A DNA stretch of 64,000 bases from Metaphire vulgaris (GCA_018105865.1 CM030869.1:3486025-3550024), one strand, 5' to 3'. Shown: positions 1-12,346, counted from the stretch's first letter. Notes: a model not told the origin generated them from the letters alone. Numbers and translations are program-made.

Positions 1-165
1 TGGAGCTCCCGTAGGACTGGCGTGATGTGATCGAACTTCCCTCTCTGGAACACCAAGCGTGCAGCTGCATTCTGGACGAGTTGAAGTTTCTGTATCAGAT
101 GGTCACTGATGCCATAAAGGATGCTGTTGCAGTAGTCGAGTCTGATGCTCCTGAGCATTTAAAAG
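1..165 (-). mobile_element. L2/CR1-like retrotransposon fragment
   Basis: The minus strand reads as the C-terminal part of a non-LTR reverse transcriptase, with LDYCNSILYGI followed by QNAAARLVFQ and KFDHITPVL. The same region of a longer element is found at 51.9-52.1 kb. Only this tail lies in the window; the left edge is cut by the window boundary. A short GGCGCTATAGAAGTT SINE-like scrap follows at about 166-190. Confidence 0.8.
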
Positions 166-190
166 TGGCGCTATAGAAGTTAGCGATTGA

Positions 191-1167
191 TTAATTATGC
201 TTCATCTATCACTTTTGATGGAGTATAGATTATCTGGATGTCGAGTTCTGACGTAGATATGACGTCATAACATCCCCAAATCAGATTCTATGCTCTGCGG
301 GGGGGGGATTTTCTCTCTCACTATTTTTCTTCTAATTCTGCTGACACCGCTTTAAGTCTCAGGTTCTACGCCTTATTTGCCCGATGAATTTAATCAGAAT
401 AGGTAATCGGGCATGTTCTATCATTAGGACAACCAACCCCCCCCCCCCCCCCCAGTCGTCCCCCCATCTCGTTCCCACTGGATTTTTGGATGTTCAACGA
501 AGCGATTGCACCAAACAGAAGGCACTGAACAGATGCCATGCACACACTGGGTCGCCCCGTCCGTACGGGCGCGTCCATAAATTACATTTCCCCGCCGCTA
601 TAGATAACTCGGGGAGCGTACCCGCGGAGTGCTGTACAGTAGTAGAGTTATTGGGACAGACGTAGAGGCGTTTTGCGCCGTCTCATTACCGGTACGTTCG
701 CAACAGAAGACGCAATTTGCCAGACGGGCGAAGATTTATATTTATCTGCGGTCGACGCGCAACTGCACTCCGCGATTCTGCACTCCCTGTCGAAAGAGTG
801 CATGCCTGAACTAACCGATCAATTAGAGGGAGGGGAGGGGGAGGGGAGGATAGGGGAAGTTGCGCATCTCTTTGACATCACCCGGGTGAACTTTTGTACG
901 GCGGCGTTTCTTTGCGCCAGTGACCCCCGCGGCGAAGGAACCCGTCACCTTTTTAGCACTCGAAGTCGCTCTAATGCAACCCATCCGGACACCATATTGT
1001 CGTCTCCTTCGAGAGTGAATAACCAACCATCCATATGTTCTCTCGTCTGGCACGGCTGTAGATCGAGTTTCTATAGTCTAGTTAACTGTATCGACTGTAC
1101 CGTGGATAGTGGATACCCCATGCACGTCGAAGATTGGAGCTTAGAGCGGCTCATACTAAGGGGCTCA
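191..1167. other. unassigned, partly CpG-rich DNA
   Basis: Contains a G9 run near 300, a C-rich run near 437-455 and a CpG-dense stretch at about 540-1160. Open frames exist on both strands here but none shows a recognisable domain or a convincing splice context. The stretch could be an upstream exon or control region of the teashirt-like gene at 6.2 kb, but nothing in it proves this. Confidence 0.4.
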
Positions 1168-1420
1168 GTGGCGTAGCCAAGAGGGTTGGGGTTAACTTGA
1201 TAGAATGTCGTTTCCAGGGATATTTTAACACCCCCTAAGACCCTCAATTTGAGGTCGACATCCCCAAATTTCCTAATCTAAGAATGGTATGTACCCTAAA
1301 TAGCCCCCGAAAACCTCCCACATTTTACCTGAACCCCCCTAAATTCGCAATCGTAAAAATAACTTTGTTCGACCCCCCCCTTGATAGAATGTCGTTCCTC
1401 AGTTTGCCCTACTCTTTAGG
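1168..1420. repeat. interspersed repeat with GTCGACCTCAAATTGAGG-type core
   Basis: Starts near a CAGTGGCGTAGCC motif typical of hAT-like termini. It then carries the pattern 'cccctaa..cctcaatttgaggtcgacatcccc', found again at 37.1-37.25 kb, 46.4-46.6 kb and 55.0-55.2 kb. Ends are not defined here. Confidence 0.5.
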
Positions 1421-3574
1421 GGTAAAAAATAATTCTCAATGCCCTTCGCCGAATACCAGTCCCTGTGGGGGTCAGAATTTTTCTTTACGTTTTGGACGTC
1501 CGATCTTCCGCTAGAGGTAGAATGGGGTTCAATGGGCTATTTTGAAATGGGGTAGTCCCAAGTCCCAACCAGTGGCGCCCACAGAAATATTTCCAGTGGG
1601 GGCAAAACACAATGATCACGGTTAGTAGGCCTATAGTTGTCAAGATATTCGATTTCACAGAAGTTAAAGTTAAGTTTCTCAATTTCATTTTGTGTATTAG
1701 GCCCTTTAGTGTTTTACCCCTTTATACGACTAGAGCCGTCCAGTTTACTTGAGTTACAGATTTATAATATATGGAAATATGTAATAAAAGCTATACTATA
1801 GTTAGTATCAAAAACAAATTTGCATTTTCCACGGAGGGGAAAGTGCTCCCGTGCCCCAATGTGTGGGCTCCTGTGGTCCCAACCGCTCCTTTTGAAAAGT
1901 CGACCGCTTTCATTAGGCCAATGTCATCCCCTTGCGTTTCGAGGTCAACTCCAAGTTGTCGGTGGAAATTACTTTGAGTTTGAAACAAATTGGTATTTTT
2001 TAAAATGTCGGGTTCCAACGCTATAGTTCACTTCTGGCCGATGAGGAGAAAGCACCAATTTATGGACGACCCCTTAGACGTTCCCTTTTTTCCGAACACA
2101 GTGTATATATTTAAAGACATTATGTATATTACACTTTATTCGGGACGCCGTTACTGAGTGTCCAATAATCGTGATTTACGCCTGCTCGGTGTACTAAATT
2201 AGCATTACCGCAAGTTTCTTTTCATTATCGGAACCGTTGCAATATTTTCCGATTAACTTATCCTTGGACCTCGGTCCACACATCATAATCCCGCTATCAT
2301 CGGGGGGAATACCATCTTGCATTTGGAAAGCCGGACGACAGAAAATTCGTACGGACGAGCCGTATATACGTCCCACCGCTGTTTTATGTCTAGGGAACCC
2401 GAGGAGTCCCGGGGCCAGGGCTCGACCCCCCGTACAGCTCCCGCCGTCCGCTAATCGTAACGTAGGCACGTATAGTTGCGTGGCGTACACCAGCGGGTGG
2501 TCGTGCGCATTTGTGTATGTCCGGGTCCGTACATTAGAGTGAAGACCTGAGGAAGACCAAATGGCGCGATGCCAAGGTTTCGTAGTGGTGCCAACGGCGG
2601 CGGCGAGTTTTACCGTTTCGCCCTTGATCGTAGTAAACAGGCCGTATATTCGGCAATATAGAAGCGGCGCCGTGGAATGAATCTGGAACGCCTGGAACAT
2701 TAAATTCACCGGGCTGACGTTAGACTGTGCGCCCGAAGCCCTTCAAGATGTACGATCATTTATGTTTCAGATCCAGCTTCAATTGTTGTTCTCACACAGG
2801 GCAGTCCCCACTGAACCACTTTAAACCTTAATTGTTATTATTATATATATTATTATATTAAGTTGTTTTTCTCTGTCGGTTCTTAGCCCGATGCCGGTCG
2901 TTTTCGTTCCCAGTGCAGTTGTATAACATACAGTACATAGCCTACATACATACATACATAAATACATACTTACTTACTTGCAATGTATTCTCTCAATATC
3001 CAAAATTAACATATTTAAAGAAGAAACATACATGCATACAATTTATTTTCTCAATATCCAAAATTAACATATTTCAAGAAGAAACAAGACATAAAAACTT
3101 AACTAACACTTAACACTTAACTAAATACATTGACAGTATGTAGGCCTATTTATAAACTGTTTTTCTAATGAGAAAAAGGTTGACCTGAGGGATACATATC
3201 CCGTAAATTGGTCAACCAAAAATTTTTAATAACTAAGAAATAAAAGCTGAAAATTTTCAAGAAAACCTCGATGTTTTTATTTACGCTATAGTCTGAAAAG
3301 CGGAATTTTTCTGATCATTGTGCAACATTTGCGTTCAGTAACTTGTAGGTTTTTACAAACACTGTTGCGAACGTTTCCAAAAATCCGCTTTCAGATTTAC
3401 TTTTAGTAACACAAATGAATAAATAAGTACCGAAATAATATCTCCGTAGCGCTTTTGGCGGCATAGGCCTAGGTCACATTACAAGTCATTGGCAACGTTA
3501 GATTAGATTAGATAAGATAAACTGCGCCCTTTGGACACCAAAGCGCATCAGTCTAATAAGTCACTCGAATGGTC
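1421..3574. other. unassigned DNA
   Basis: A moderate-GC stretch at about 2190-2710 has overlapping open frames on both strands (171 codons minus, 101 codons plus), without a domain I recognise. The rest is AT-rich. A local 60-bp near-duplicate with 'tctcaatatccaaaattaacat' lies at about 2988-3090. No gene is supported. Confidence 0.4.
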
Positions 3575-3630
3575 TATATATATATATATATAAATATTAT
3601 ATATATTATATATATATATATATGTCTTTA
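3575..3630. repeat. AT microsatellite
   Basis: Imperfect (AT)n tract. Confidence 0.9.
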
Positions 3631-3639
3631 GCCAGCACG

Positions 3640-4095
3640 GTCTAAAGACGTGTCACGTAAATTCGGTGGAAGAGAGTTCCACACGTTTGGTCCAGCGATC
3701 TTGAACGACTTTGTCTCCCATTTTGGTGGAAGTCCTGTGGGAGACCAGCTTCCCTGTATCATCGGACCGCAAATTGGTCAACCGAACGTAATTTGAAGTC
3801 CTAAGAAATCCGGAGATTCTCGACAAACACTTCAACAAGAAAACCTCAGTTTGTGTTTTCCTTTACCTACTGGAAGCCATAGATCTCGCAAGACTGGTGT
3901 GATATGTTGATATGTTGCCACTCCTTGGAGGGTTTCCCCAAGATCTTGGGGGGGGGTTGAATATGAACTTGGTAAATGGGATTTTTCTGATGATATCGTA
4001 CTGTAAAACACGGGTTTTTCTGCTGGGTAGTTCTGGGTTTTTTCTCATGGAATTTGGGGGTTTCTTGAGTTTTGGAATTTGTGGGTATTGTAGTT
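3640..4095. mobile_element. degenerate non-LTR retrotransposon 3' remnant
   Basis: Includes 'gtggaactctc' and 'ccaaacgtgtgga'-type sequence that recurs at 35.75-35.95 kb next to a readable reverse transcriptase tail. The segment 3888-4090 (ggtgtgatatgttg, ccactccttgga, ggggttgaatatgaacttgg) recurs at 4910-5170 as a diverged direct repeat. Confidence 0.45.
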
Positions 4096-5883
4096 TAGCA
4101 ATTTTTTAACTTTATTAATTTATATTACTTTTGGTTTATACTTTATTAAGTTTTAACTTGACTTTTAGTTTTTATTTTATGAACTTATATTACTTTTGGT
4201 TTATTTCGTATTGTTAATTTTTTTATTTGATTTTTACTTCGGTGACTGCATGAGCTGAACTACATTGTGGCGTTCTTTCGTTCCTGTACCTTTAACATGC
4301 GAAAGGCTGCTGTACTTTAGCTGCATTAAGAAATTAAACAGTTTTTGAGCACGATTTTTGTTAACGTAACATTGATACATTAAATTTTAGTTCTAAGTAG
4401 GGGGTGCAGATATTTTGTAAAAGATAAATTAGTAAGATTTTTTTTGGTTGCTCCCATCCCAATGACACAAAAACAACGCCGACTTGTAAGATAATCGTTC
4501 TTTAGATCTTTCAAACAATTTGCTGTTTATTTACTTTCTACTATGAATTGCTGATAAAGACAGCCAGAAAATCATAAATACGTGTAATAGAGATGACCAG
4601 GGACGGTTTCACCATGGGATGATTGGGGATGCCCCTCCCCACCCCAATAGCCTTTTTTGAGCATGATTTAAAAGGTCAAACAGAAAATCCGCAGGCGTTT
4701 CTCAAGCAAAATTTAGTCGAAAATGGAAAAATGTTGCTAATGACCTTCCTTGTTAACCTTTTTCGTGATTTATTGCACGATACGATTCTTGACGCAAAGT
4801 ATATTTTACTTGTCATTCGCAGCAGTAGTAGTAAGTGGTAGAGAGAATCAGTTTAGTAGTTTATCCTCTTGAGTTGCCGGGGTGGCAACCCTCCCAAAAA
4901 TTGCAGATCTGGTAGCTACATGCAAGATTGGTGTGAACCCCAGCTATGTTGATAACACTGTTGCCACTCCTTGGAGTAGTAGTTTCCCAAGATCTTGGGA
5001 GGGGGTTGAATAGTGAACTTGGTAAATGGGTTTTTCTGATGATATTGTACTGTAAAACTTAGGAATTGTGTTTTCCTGCCATAGTAGTTGAGTTCTGCTT
5101 TTTTTCTCATGGAAAATTTGTGGGTTTTCTTGAACAGTTTTGGCAATTTGTGTCATGTATTGATACATTTGACAAATTTTTTAACTATTCAGTTAAGAGT
5201 GAAAAATATCAAACCTGACTTTTGACACTGTTTATACTCTAAAATTAAATTTGTTTTTAAACAACTTGACAATTTTATAGTTTTTATTTTATGAACTTAT
5301 ATTATGGAAGTGCAATACAGTTTATTTGCCTGTCAGTGCCCAGTAATAATCCAGTTAATTTTTTTTGGAAAAACGCGAACTGATTTTAAGAAGAGTTTTG
5401 AGTCCAGAAGAGCTGTATCAATATCTGCTTTTGCTGATTGACTGAATAACTATTGCACTATAACATTCTTTATATTTCCAAATAAAACTGATAAATACTT
5501 CTTTAAATAAGAAAATGTGTTTAGTCTGTAGTAAACGTCGGACAAATATTTCGAGTAATGCAATAAGAGGGTGGGCTTTTCAAAATGCTCCGCCGATCTA
5601 AGAAATGATCAGAGTTTGATCAACGATTTTTGTTAACGTAAGCAATGAAAAAAATATTACATTAAATTTTTAATTTATCTGCACCCCCTATTCTAAGCGT
5701 CATGTAAATTCGCGAAATTTCACTTAATTCATTTACTTTGTTTCCGAGAGCTTGCGAGAACTGATAATATGACTGGTAAATATGAAAGTGCTCGTATTAA
5801 CTGAAGGCCACGTTGGTTGCTAAGTCGTAATAGACGATGAAGTTGGTGGAATTGTTAATTATTGTATAGCGCGGTTGATCTAC
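4096..5883. other. AT-rich non-coding DNA with a local duplication
   Basis: Contains the second copy (about 4910-5170) of the 3888-4090 segment. Short repeats such as 'tatattacttttggttta' occur at 4120-4205. No coding signal is seen. This is probably intron or 5' flank of the gene that begins at 6165. Confidence 0.4.
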
Positions 5884-5891
5884 GTCTGAGA

Positions 5892-6078
5892 CAGTGGCGT
5901 AGCCAGGATTTCCGGAAGGGGGTTTGAAAAAATTTCGTCGATGACCGCCAAGGGGGCATTTCACCCCAAAATCGCCAAAAATCACCTAAAAATAAAAATT
6001 GCATGGAAATACATTTTTTGTAAATTTTCGCCGTCCAAGGGGGGTTTAACCCCCAAACCCCCCGTGGCTACGCCACTG
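5892..6078. mobile_element. hAT-like MITE, complete (CAGTGGCGTAGCCA termini)
   Basis: Inverted ends CAGTGGCGTAGCCA and TGGCTACGCCACTG flank 187 bp. The host duplication is GTCTGAGA on the left and GTCTGGGA on the right, 7 of 8 bases identical. Eight-base duplications with CAGTG-type ends are characteristic of hAT transposons. It sits 86 bp before the splice acceptor of the teashirt-like exon. Confidence 0.85.
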
Positions 6079-6164
6079 GTCTGGGATGTTGTCACTATGT
6101 TAATGTTTCCTTGTAAAATGTATCTGTGTGAAAAATATAATCTGTGGTGTTCCTTCAATTTCAG

Positions 6165-8997
6165 ATACAATCGTTTGTCAGGATGACGCCTTCCAGCAAC
6201 TGATCAAAATGAAACAACACTTGACGTTGGCCTTCAAGAGAAGCCCCGATCGAGATACGGCAGATCCAGCTCTGGGCAGTGTTAATCAAAAGAGAACGTC
6301 TCTGTTAAAACCAGATATTGTGCCAAAACAGGAGAACATGGCCGGCACTCGAGAATTTAATGATTCAGCGAACGTACCGGTACCCAAGGACGAGAAAACA
6401 GTGTTGTTAGAAACGCACTCACCACCGGAGAAGAAGTCTTACCTGACTACGGACTTATCTCTGGCTAGCGCGGGCACTAACAGATATGAAGAGATAGTGG
6501 CAAACGGCGTTAATATTTACAACAAGATTAGAGCTGAACACATCGGCAGCGGTGGTAGCTACCACACGAGACATCGACAACAGGGAGCAGTGATGCAGTC
6601 GTCTGTTAAGATGGCATCGCCGGAAATTGCGTCGTTTCGTAGCGCTGAAGTGCGTCGCTGTTTACAAGCCTTCCGGCCGGCTTCGAACGTCGCCGCCGGC
6701 GCAGAGGGTCCGGGGTCCAATAATAAAAACTCAATTCGTACAGAACCACCGCAGTATTCCTTTGATCAGCTGGGTCGGGCGACGACCAATAAACCCCCGA
6801 ATTTTGTCAAAAAGCTCGAGACGTTTGTCGATTCCGTGGATCGTCTCGAAAACGACAGATATACTACGGCGCCCGGGCGAACGACACTGCCCGCGGAGGT
6901 CGCGCAGGTCGAGAGTGCCATAAACCGTCGTTTGGTCGCCGCCGCCGCCGCCGCCCAGAAAGATCGTTGCACGCCGGTTACCTATGCACACGACGGTAAT
7001 GACGGTCGTAATCTTCCTCTTGACCTTTCGAATAAAGCAAACAGGCATTCGAGAAGAACGCCGCCGACTGGAGAGTTTTGAACCTTTGATGGCGGCAAAT
7101 GGCGCGGGCGAGACGACGTCGTCGCTTGCACGACTCGAAGAGAAGTTCGGTGCTAACTCTTCGATCCTCGAGCGGATCGGGCACCGTCAGGTGCGGCGGC
7201 GGCACCCAGTTCCGAATCTGGGTTTTCTGCCGGGAACGGCGGCGGACCCCTGGGAAACTGTTTGTCGAAGAGGCCAGCGACGAATTCCAGGCTGCCTGCC
7301 GGTGTTCCTGTCACCCACTCGAAATGTACGGTCCCCCCTGTTCCGTCTGTTAAGGTTCAATCGCGCCATTCTTCGAACCCTAAGATGGGAACATCGCCTC
7401 GGCAAAAAACGAACGCAACCGAAGCCCCGAGAACCACGCCGCGAAGTTCCGGTGATATGTCACACCCCAGTGATCAAGATGCTAGTCAGTATGTGCGCTA
7501 TGAAACTGTGCTTAGAACCCCTACCTGTATGCCTGGGACGCTGCTTAGATGTGGGTGTGGATCGGTGTTCGGCTTGCTGTCGCTCTTCATGGACCACGTC
7601 CGCGACTGCGGACGCAGTCTGTTCGGCGCAGAAGTGAGCGACGCAAAGTCTTTGCCGAGCGCTGGTCTTGGCACGCATCGGCTGTGGACAAAGCACGGCT
7701 ACGAGGAGAGCCTGCCGTACATTCCGCGGTGCATCGAGTGCGGACGGTACTTCCAGTCGTTGCCGGAACTCACCGTCCACATGATCCAGATGGCGCACTA
7801 TCTGAATCTAGTCCATCCGAACGTGGTTCAACGCCGACCAGCGTCGGTCTGCTCGGCTTCAACGTTCGACTCTTTTGACGGCGTCGAAAACTCCAGTTCA
7901 GAAACCAGTGGATACAAACCTCACGATGCGAACATCTTGCCGACTTCCGTCTGTTCACAGTTTCCAGTCCAGGAACAAACGATGGACTTCTCCTGGAGCG
8001 GCATTAGACCGGTCGTTCTAGAACAGCATGAACTGTTCTCTCCTTGCGACAATTCCAAACGGCATTTGAGCACCAAGTTAAAACGAACTCCAATGTACCA
8101 CGGATCAGTTCTGGTCACAGCAAATGCAACATCGCAACTGTTAAGCTTGAACCAGATGGCCGTGCTGCCGTCAAAAATAGTGGAAATTCTTCGCAGTTTG
8201 ACTCCGAAAGTAGAAGCAATTACAGTAGCCCAAACTTCCAAAATGACCAGGAGACGACCGAAGTCGGTGTTGCCGTATCAAACCTCGGCCGTTTAACGCA
8301 CGATGTTAACTCTTGCAAGGCTCCATCGGCCGTGTCAAAAGGACTCGAAACCAGATGGAAGGAAGACCAAACTTCGTCGACGGTGAGCGCGCTGGTAGCG
8401 ATGCAAGATTTTGTACAAAGAAGTTTCAGTTCGTGCAAGGATTTCGATCTCAGCGCAAAGCCCTCGGTCGGCGACAAGCAACGATCTTTACCTGCACAGC
8501 ATTCAACGTCAAGGACGCACTGGACTGTTCAGAAATCACGTTGTCAAAATGTATCGCCGACGCAGACTTTGGTACGCAGACAGAAACGAAAAAATCAAAC
8601 CAACAGCAATTCGAGGCTGCCTGCAGATACATCCGAAACATCTCCGGGTGCAGTTCATCCGAAAAGAAAGGGAACCGGAGGAAGATCAAGGTCGAGGAAT
8701 CTCAACTACTGGAAAAATTTGACCTTTGAGAGGAGCAACGACTACAGAGACAGGACAGCCGACCTACTAAGACAGCAGAGGATAAAGTCTTGGCAATGTG
8801 CGTCGTTCGAACTGGTCAACGGTTTAACTGGCACCACAGTGCGACCGTCCAGCGTCGATGGCGTACTGGTGGGACGAAGGCAAACGGGTGAATGGGATTC
8901 GATGCCCGTTAGAAAAAGGCACCATTCCGCCGACTTTCAACACGCCTACAGCACAGAAGACAGCCTGGATGATCTGACAAGATTTAAAAATTTTTAA
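6165..8997 (+). CDS. tsh: teashirt-like zinc-finger transcription factor, large exon (frame broken)
   Basis: Likely a nuclear transcriptional regulator of the Teashirt/TSHZ family. The exon opens after a good acceptor (ttcaatttcag) and has a long open frame to 7081. That frame carries PLDLS at 7016-7030, the CtBP corepressor-binding motif known in this family. A widely spaced zinc finger lies at about 7730-7801 (CIECGRYFQ, then HMIQMAH), matching the CxxC-x12-HMx4H pattern of TSHZ fingers. A degenerate finger-like segment (CGCGSVFG, MDHVRDCG) precedes it. The frame changes at least twice. A TGA at 7079-7081 and a TAA near 7152 are bypassed by the +1 frame. The main frame resumes from about 7155, then must shift again between about 8050 and 8290 to reach the frame ending at 8997, which holds SALVAMQDFVQ and a VKLEP sumoylation-type motif. 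Total length (about 940 codons) suits the family. Either indel errors or a decaying gene would explain the breaks. No upstream exon was identified. Confidence 0.65.
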
Positions 8998-9029
8998 AAA
9001 GCTGTAGTGACAGTATGTGAGGCGGAGGC

Positions 9030-9560
9030 CAGGCCTGCCGAATTGGGATCTGGGGGGGGCAAGGGCCCAGGGGGCCCGGCGATCTGTAGGGGGCCCTGGC
9101 GAGTCCGCAAAATGTTATCTCGTGCAATTCTATTTATTATTATGAATGCGCTGAAGGCGATGGGGTCAGGGGCGTAGCGACGGGGGGTATATCGGGATAT
9201 ATACCCCCAAAATCAGGTTATCTTAAAGCTTTTAATGTGATTTTTTGGATTTTCGACGTTTTTAAAGATATATACCCCCAAATCATATTATACCCCCTCC
9301 CCAAATCAAATTCCTGGCTACGCCCCTGGGTGGGGGTGGTCGTCCGTTGAAGGCATTGATTGTGTTTTAACGCCCTGAAAAGTCTGACAAGCATAAAAGG
9401 TCATTAAGCCTACCACTTTTCACACTTGATCTTTATATTTTTTGAAAACCTTTGAACTTTTTGAGGGCAAACCTTCTAAAAATATTAAAAAACTTTCAGA
9501 CTTTGTAGGGGGCCCGTGACTGCTCTGCCCAGGGGCCCGGAATTTCTCCCGACGGGCCTG
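9030..9560. mobile_element. MITE with CAGGCCTGCCG-type ends, host of a nested MITE
   Basis: The outer termini CAGGCCTGCCG and CGACGGGCCTG are inverted repeats with G/C-rich subterminal runs (gggcccagggggcccgg, agggggcccgtgac). A separate element (9167-9328) is inserted in it. Related ends occur near 16370-16390 and 39475-39540. No clean target duplication is seen. Confidence 0.6.
9167..9328. mobile_element. hAT-like MITE (CAGGGGCGTAGC termini), nested
   Basis: CAGGGGCGTAGCG on the left and GGCTACGCCCCTG on the right enclose a 162-bp element with 'atatatacccccaaaatca'. A related copy lies at about 32876-33056. Flanking octamers match only 6 of 8. Confidence 0.7.
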
Positions 9561-10413
9561 TGTGAATCGATAGACAGGCAGTAGAATTTCGCTGCAGCGT
9601 ACCTAATGGGTCGGTAAAATTTAGTACGTTATATCTGAGGTACGTAGTTTCCAATACCATCCAATACGGCAGCACATCTAATGGGACACTACATGCATTG
9701 TGGTACGTTTACAGTATAACAAGTCGCTATTTCAAAGTTCTACTGTATGTTACAGGTTTTTATCTTTACGAAGCCATAGTTGTTGGTGGTGTTTAATGTT
9801 AATTCTCTAGTTGGAAATCTTTCTAAAGATACTCAACTAGGAAATCTTTAGAATCGGGCGATCAAAGCTGATTATAGCAAATGATCCGATGCAGTATTAT
9901 GAACAGAACAACGGAGAGACAAACAATATATTTTCATTGGAATAAAATTGGATATTACTGGAAAAATACAAGATGCTGGCAAAAAATACTGAAGCATCTC
10001 AAGATTTCTAAGACGCAATATGCAGTCTTGCTTTGATGGGACCCACATTGGAGGTAAGAAATTTTGGGCAGGGAATAACATGACCAATGCTGTTTTGATA
10101 AATTGAACAGTAGTTATAAGCTTAACGTACAGGGAAACACTTGATATTTACAAGTTCCACGAATCTCAAAATAATGAGAAGATTTTACTGTATTTACGAA
10201 ATTGAGGTGCAAACTGGAGTAAACGAGAAGCTAATATCAACTAGGCCTATATGATCGCAAGTCTTAGGCCCCTATATCGGAGTATTTTGAATGTAATCTC
10301 TTTTAGATTTAATGATCCGGTTAAAAGACAAACATTAAAAGTAGCGAACAAACCGTGTTTTTTCAGTAACCCAATGAACCGAGATAACTAATTAATTTAG
10401 ACCAAATATTCGG
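9561..10413. other. no feature seen
   Basis: AT-rich single-copy-looking DNA downstream of the teashirt-like exon. It may include 3' UTR. An AATAAA hexamer occurs near 9944 but cannot be tied to a transcript. Confidence 0.4.
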
Positions 10414-10415
10414 TA

Positions 10416-10501
<86 letters not shown>

Positions 10502-10503
10502 GA
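10414..10503. repeat. (ATT)n(AGT)n microsatellite
   Basis: Compound trinucleotide repeat. It is followed directly by a SINE-like scrap with CTTTAGCGCCATT and CAGTCGATGGTCGC at 10504-10560. Confidence 0.9.
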
Positions 10504-10560
10504 AACTTCTTTAGCGCCATTGTAGTAGTACGTCAGCACCAGTCGATGGTCGCTTCAGTA

Positions 10561-11105
10561 AAAAAATCATAGTCGTGATCGTGTCCGTTCTGATGCGATA
10601 TTGTAATCCAGAGGTCAGTCCGTGCTTCCAGAGTCCTGCTAATTAAATTAAATAAATTAATAATAAAATAAATTAGGGTCTACACAACAACAACTGAACA
10701 ATTGTAGACGATTGCCAGAAAAAACTTGTAAACCCACTGTTAGGGGCGTAGGCCTACCCATAGGGTATTTTGCGCCAATGGCATGCATGGGGTCAGAAAA
10801 TTCAATCGGCAGCTTTAGCAAATCTTTAATTAACAAACCCTGACATTTTATTGACAATATTAAAACTACAAATGCGCCTTTCTTGCTTTAACTGATGCGA
10901 ACTGGTCCACGAAGTGCTCAAAATCAGTTTTCTCCGCTTCTTCTCTTTCTACGCAGAGTTTCTAGGCGTCCCCTAATTCCAGTGGCGCCCAGGTCATCTA
11001 CCCTACTGCACCTGCCATATCCTAGGTCACAGTTTTGCTACTGGAGATCACAGGCATATAGGCTACTAACTGCAGGCCTTTAATTAGCGAGACATATATG
11101 AACAC
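10561..11105. other. no feature seen
   Basis: AT-rich intergenic DNA with a small (AATTAAATA)-like patch near 10640-10675. No coding or repeat structure is clear. Confidence 0.35.
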
Positions 11106-11394
11106 CAGTGGCGGTTCCAGGATTTCTTGGTGGGGGGATGAAATGAATTCATAGGAAGTTGGTGGGGTGAAAATATAATTTTAAAAATCAATAAACTTTG
11201 CCGAAAAAGGCTGACAAAAGGGAATGTTATCCCTAATTTTACTTTACTTTACTTTACCCAAAAATAGGTTGACAAGCAAAACAAAGGTCATCGCAGTTTT
11301 TCCCCGTAGTTTTACTAGACTTTTACACAAAAATAGGTTTCACATGCAAAAAAAGTCCGGTGGGGGACTCATCCCTCACGTGGAACCGCCACTG
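11106..11394. mobile_element. hAT-like MITE, CAGTGGCGGTTCC family
   Basis: CAGTGGCGGTTCCAGG and GTGGAACCGCCACTG form the inverted ends. Flanking octamers atgaacac and atgagcaa match 6 of 8. The interior has the 'gacaagcaaaac..aggtcat' motif shared by several other MITE families in this window. Confidence 0.75.
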
Positions 11395-11439
11395 ATGAGC
11401 AACGTTGCCAGAAATACATTCAATTCACGAAACCATAAC

Positions 11440-11797
11440 CAGGGGCGTAGCTAGGGTGTGCGGCGCCCGGGGGACAAAACATACTGATACCGCCTCTGAA
11501 CTTTAAACTTTAAAAAATCTCATTCTCAGAAAAAACCCGAAAAACAAAAAAGGTCGTCACTGTTGACCGTAATCTAAAAAGGACAATTAACCCCTTAACT
11601 GGGGATCCCGGATATATCCGTCCATTTTATATTGAGTTACAGTTAAATACACGGTTAAGGGGTTAAGCAATTCGTCCCAGCTATATTTATGCCTCTTTTT
11701 ACCAGTTTTCTACCTAAACCCCATTTTGGCGCCCCCCACCCACCTCGGCGCCCGGGGACACATGTACCTCCCCCCCACCCACCCAACTACGCTTCTG
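11440..11797. mobile_element. MITE with CAGGGGCGTAGC-type ends, host of a micro-element
   Basis: CAGGGGCGTAGCTAGG on the left pairs with CTACGCTTCTG on the right; subterminal 'ggcgcccggggacaca' is also inverted. An 80-bp TTAA-flanked element is inserted inside. Confidence 0.6.
11587..11666. mobile_element. 80-bp TTAA-flanked micro-MITE, copy 1
   Basis: TTAA + CCCCTTAACTGGGGATCC at one end and ACGGTTAAGGGG + TTAA at the other. The same 80-bp sequence is found at 27287-27366 and 50591-50670. TTAA target duplication and inverted CCCCTTAAC ends suggest mobilisation by a piggyBac-type transposase. Confidence 0.75.
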
Positions 11798-11893
11798 CCA
11801 TAAACTTGAACACCGAAATACGATAAAATTGGCGTCCATCATAAATAATATTGAACGATATATAAATGAGCTCAGTGAACTAAACCTAAAATC

Positions 11894-12268
11894 CAGTGAC
11901 GGTTCCAAGATCTCTTGATGGGGGGAGGGGGTGCAATGAATTTCTAGGAAGACCCTGCCAATTGTCAAAGGAATTATATGTAAACGGTTTAGAAGAAATC
12001 TGTACATTTGATTTATAAAACATAGTGTTCAGAATTGACAATTTATTAAAGCCATTTTAGTCTGGTTGTACAAAAAGTCATAGTGCAAAATCGAGTATTC
12101 TATTGCTGGAAGCGAATTTGTCGACGACTTTGTCTATGGATATGTCCATAATATTATATCTTTGTGGAGATATATCAAGGCTAATCCGTTTAGACGATCA
12201 TCTTTCATTGAAGACGCATTTTTGGTGGACCGGTGAGGAGATGCATCCCCAACGTGGTACCGCGCCTG
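11894..12268. mobile_element. MITE, CAGTGACGGTTCC family
   Basis: Degenerate relative of the CAGTGGCGGTTCC family. The left end is CAGTGACGGTTCC and the right end ggtaccgcgcctg. Flanking octamers ctaaaatc and cttaaatc match 7 of 8. It lies about 80 bp beyond the nkd stop codon and would form most of a long nkd 3' UTR; an AATAAA on the minus strand (12047-12042) lies inside it. Confidence 0.65.
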
Positions 12269-12346
12269 CTTAAATCCTCCATAGCAGAGGAGATCGTATA
12301 TACAACGTGACCATCAGTTATACAATACATTTAAAACGCCTCAGCA

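Noticed and set aside
8313..8729. Alternative plus frames inside the teashirt-like exon
   Set aside because: They lack motifs and are overlapped by the frame with SALVAMQDFVQ that runs to 8997.
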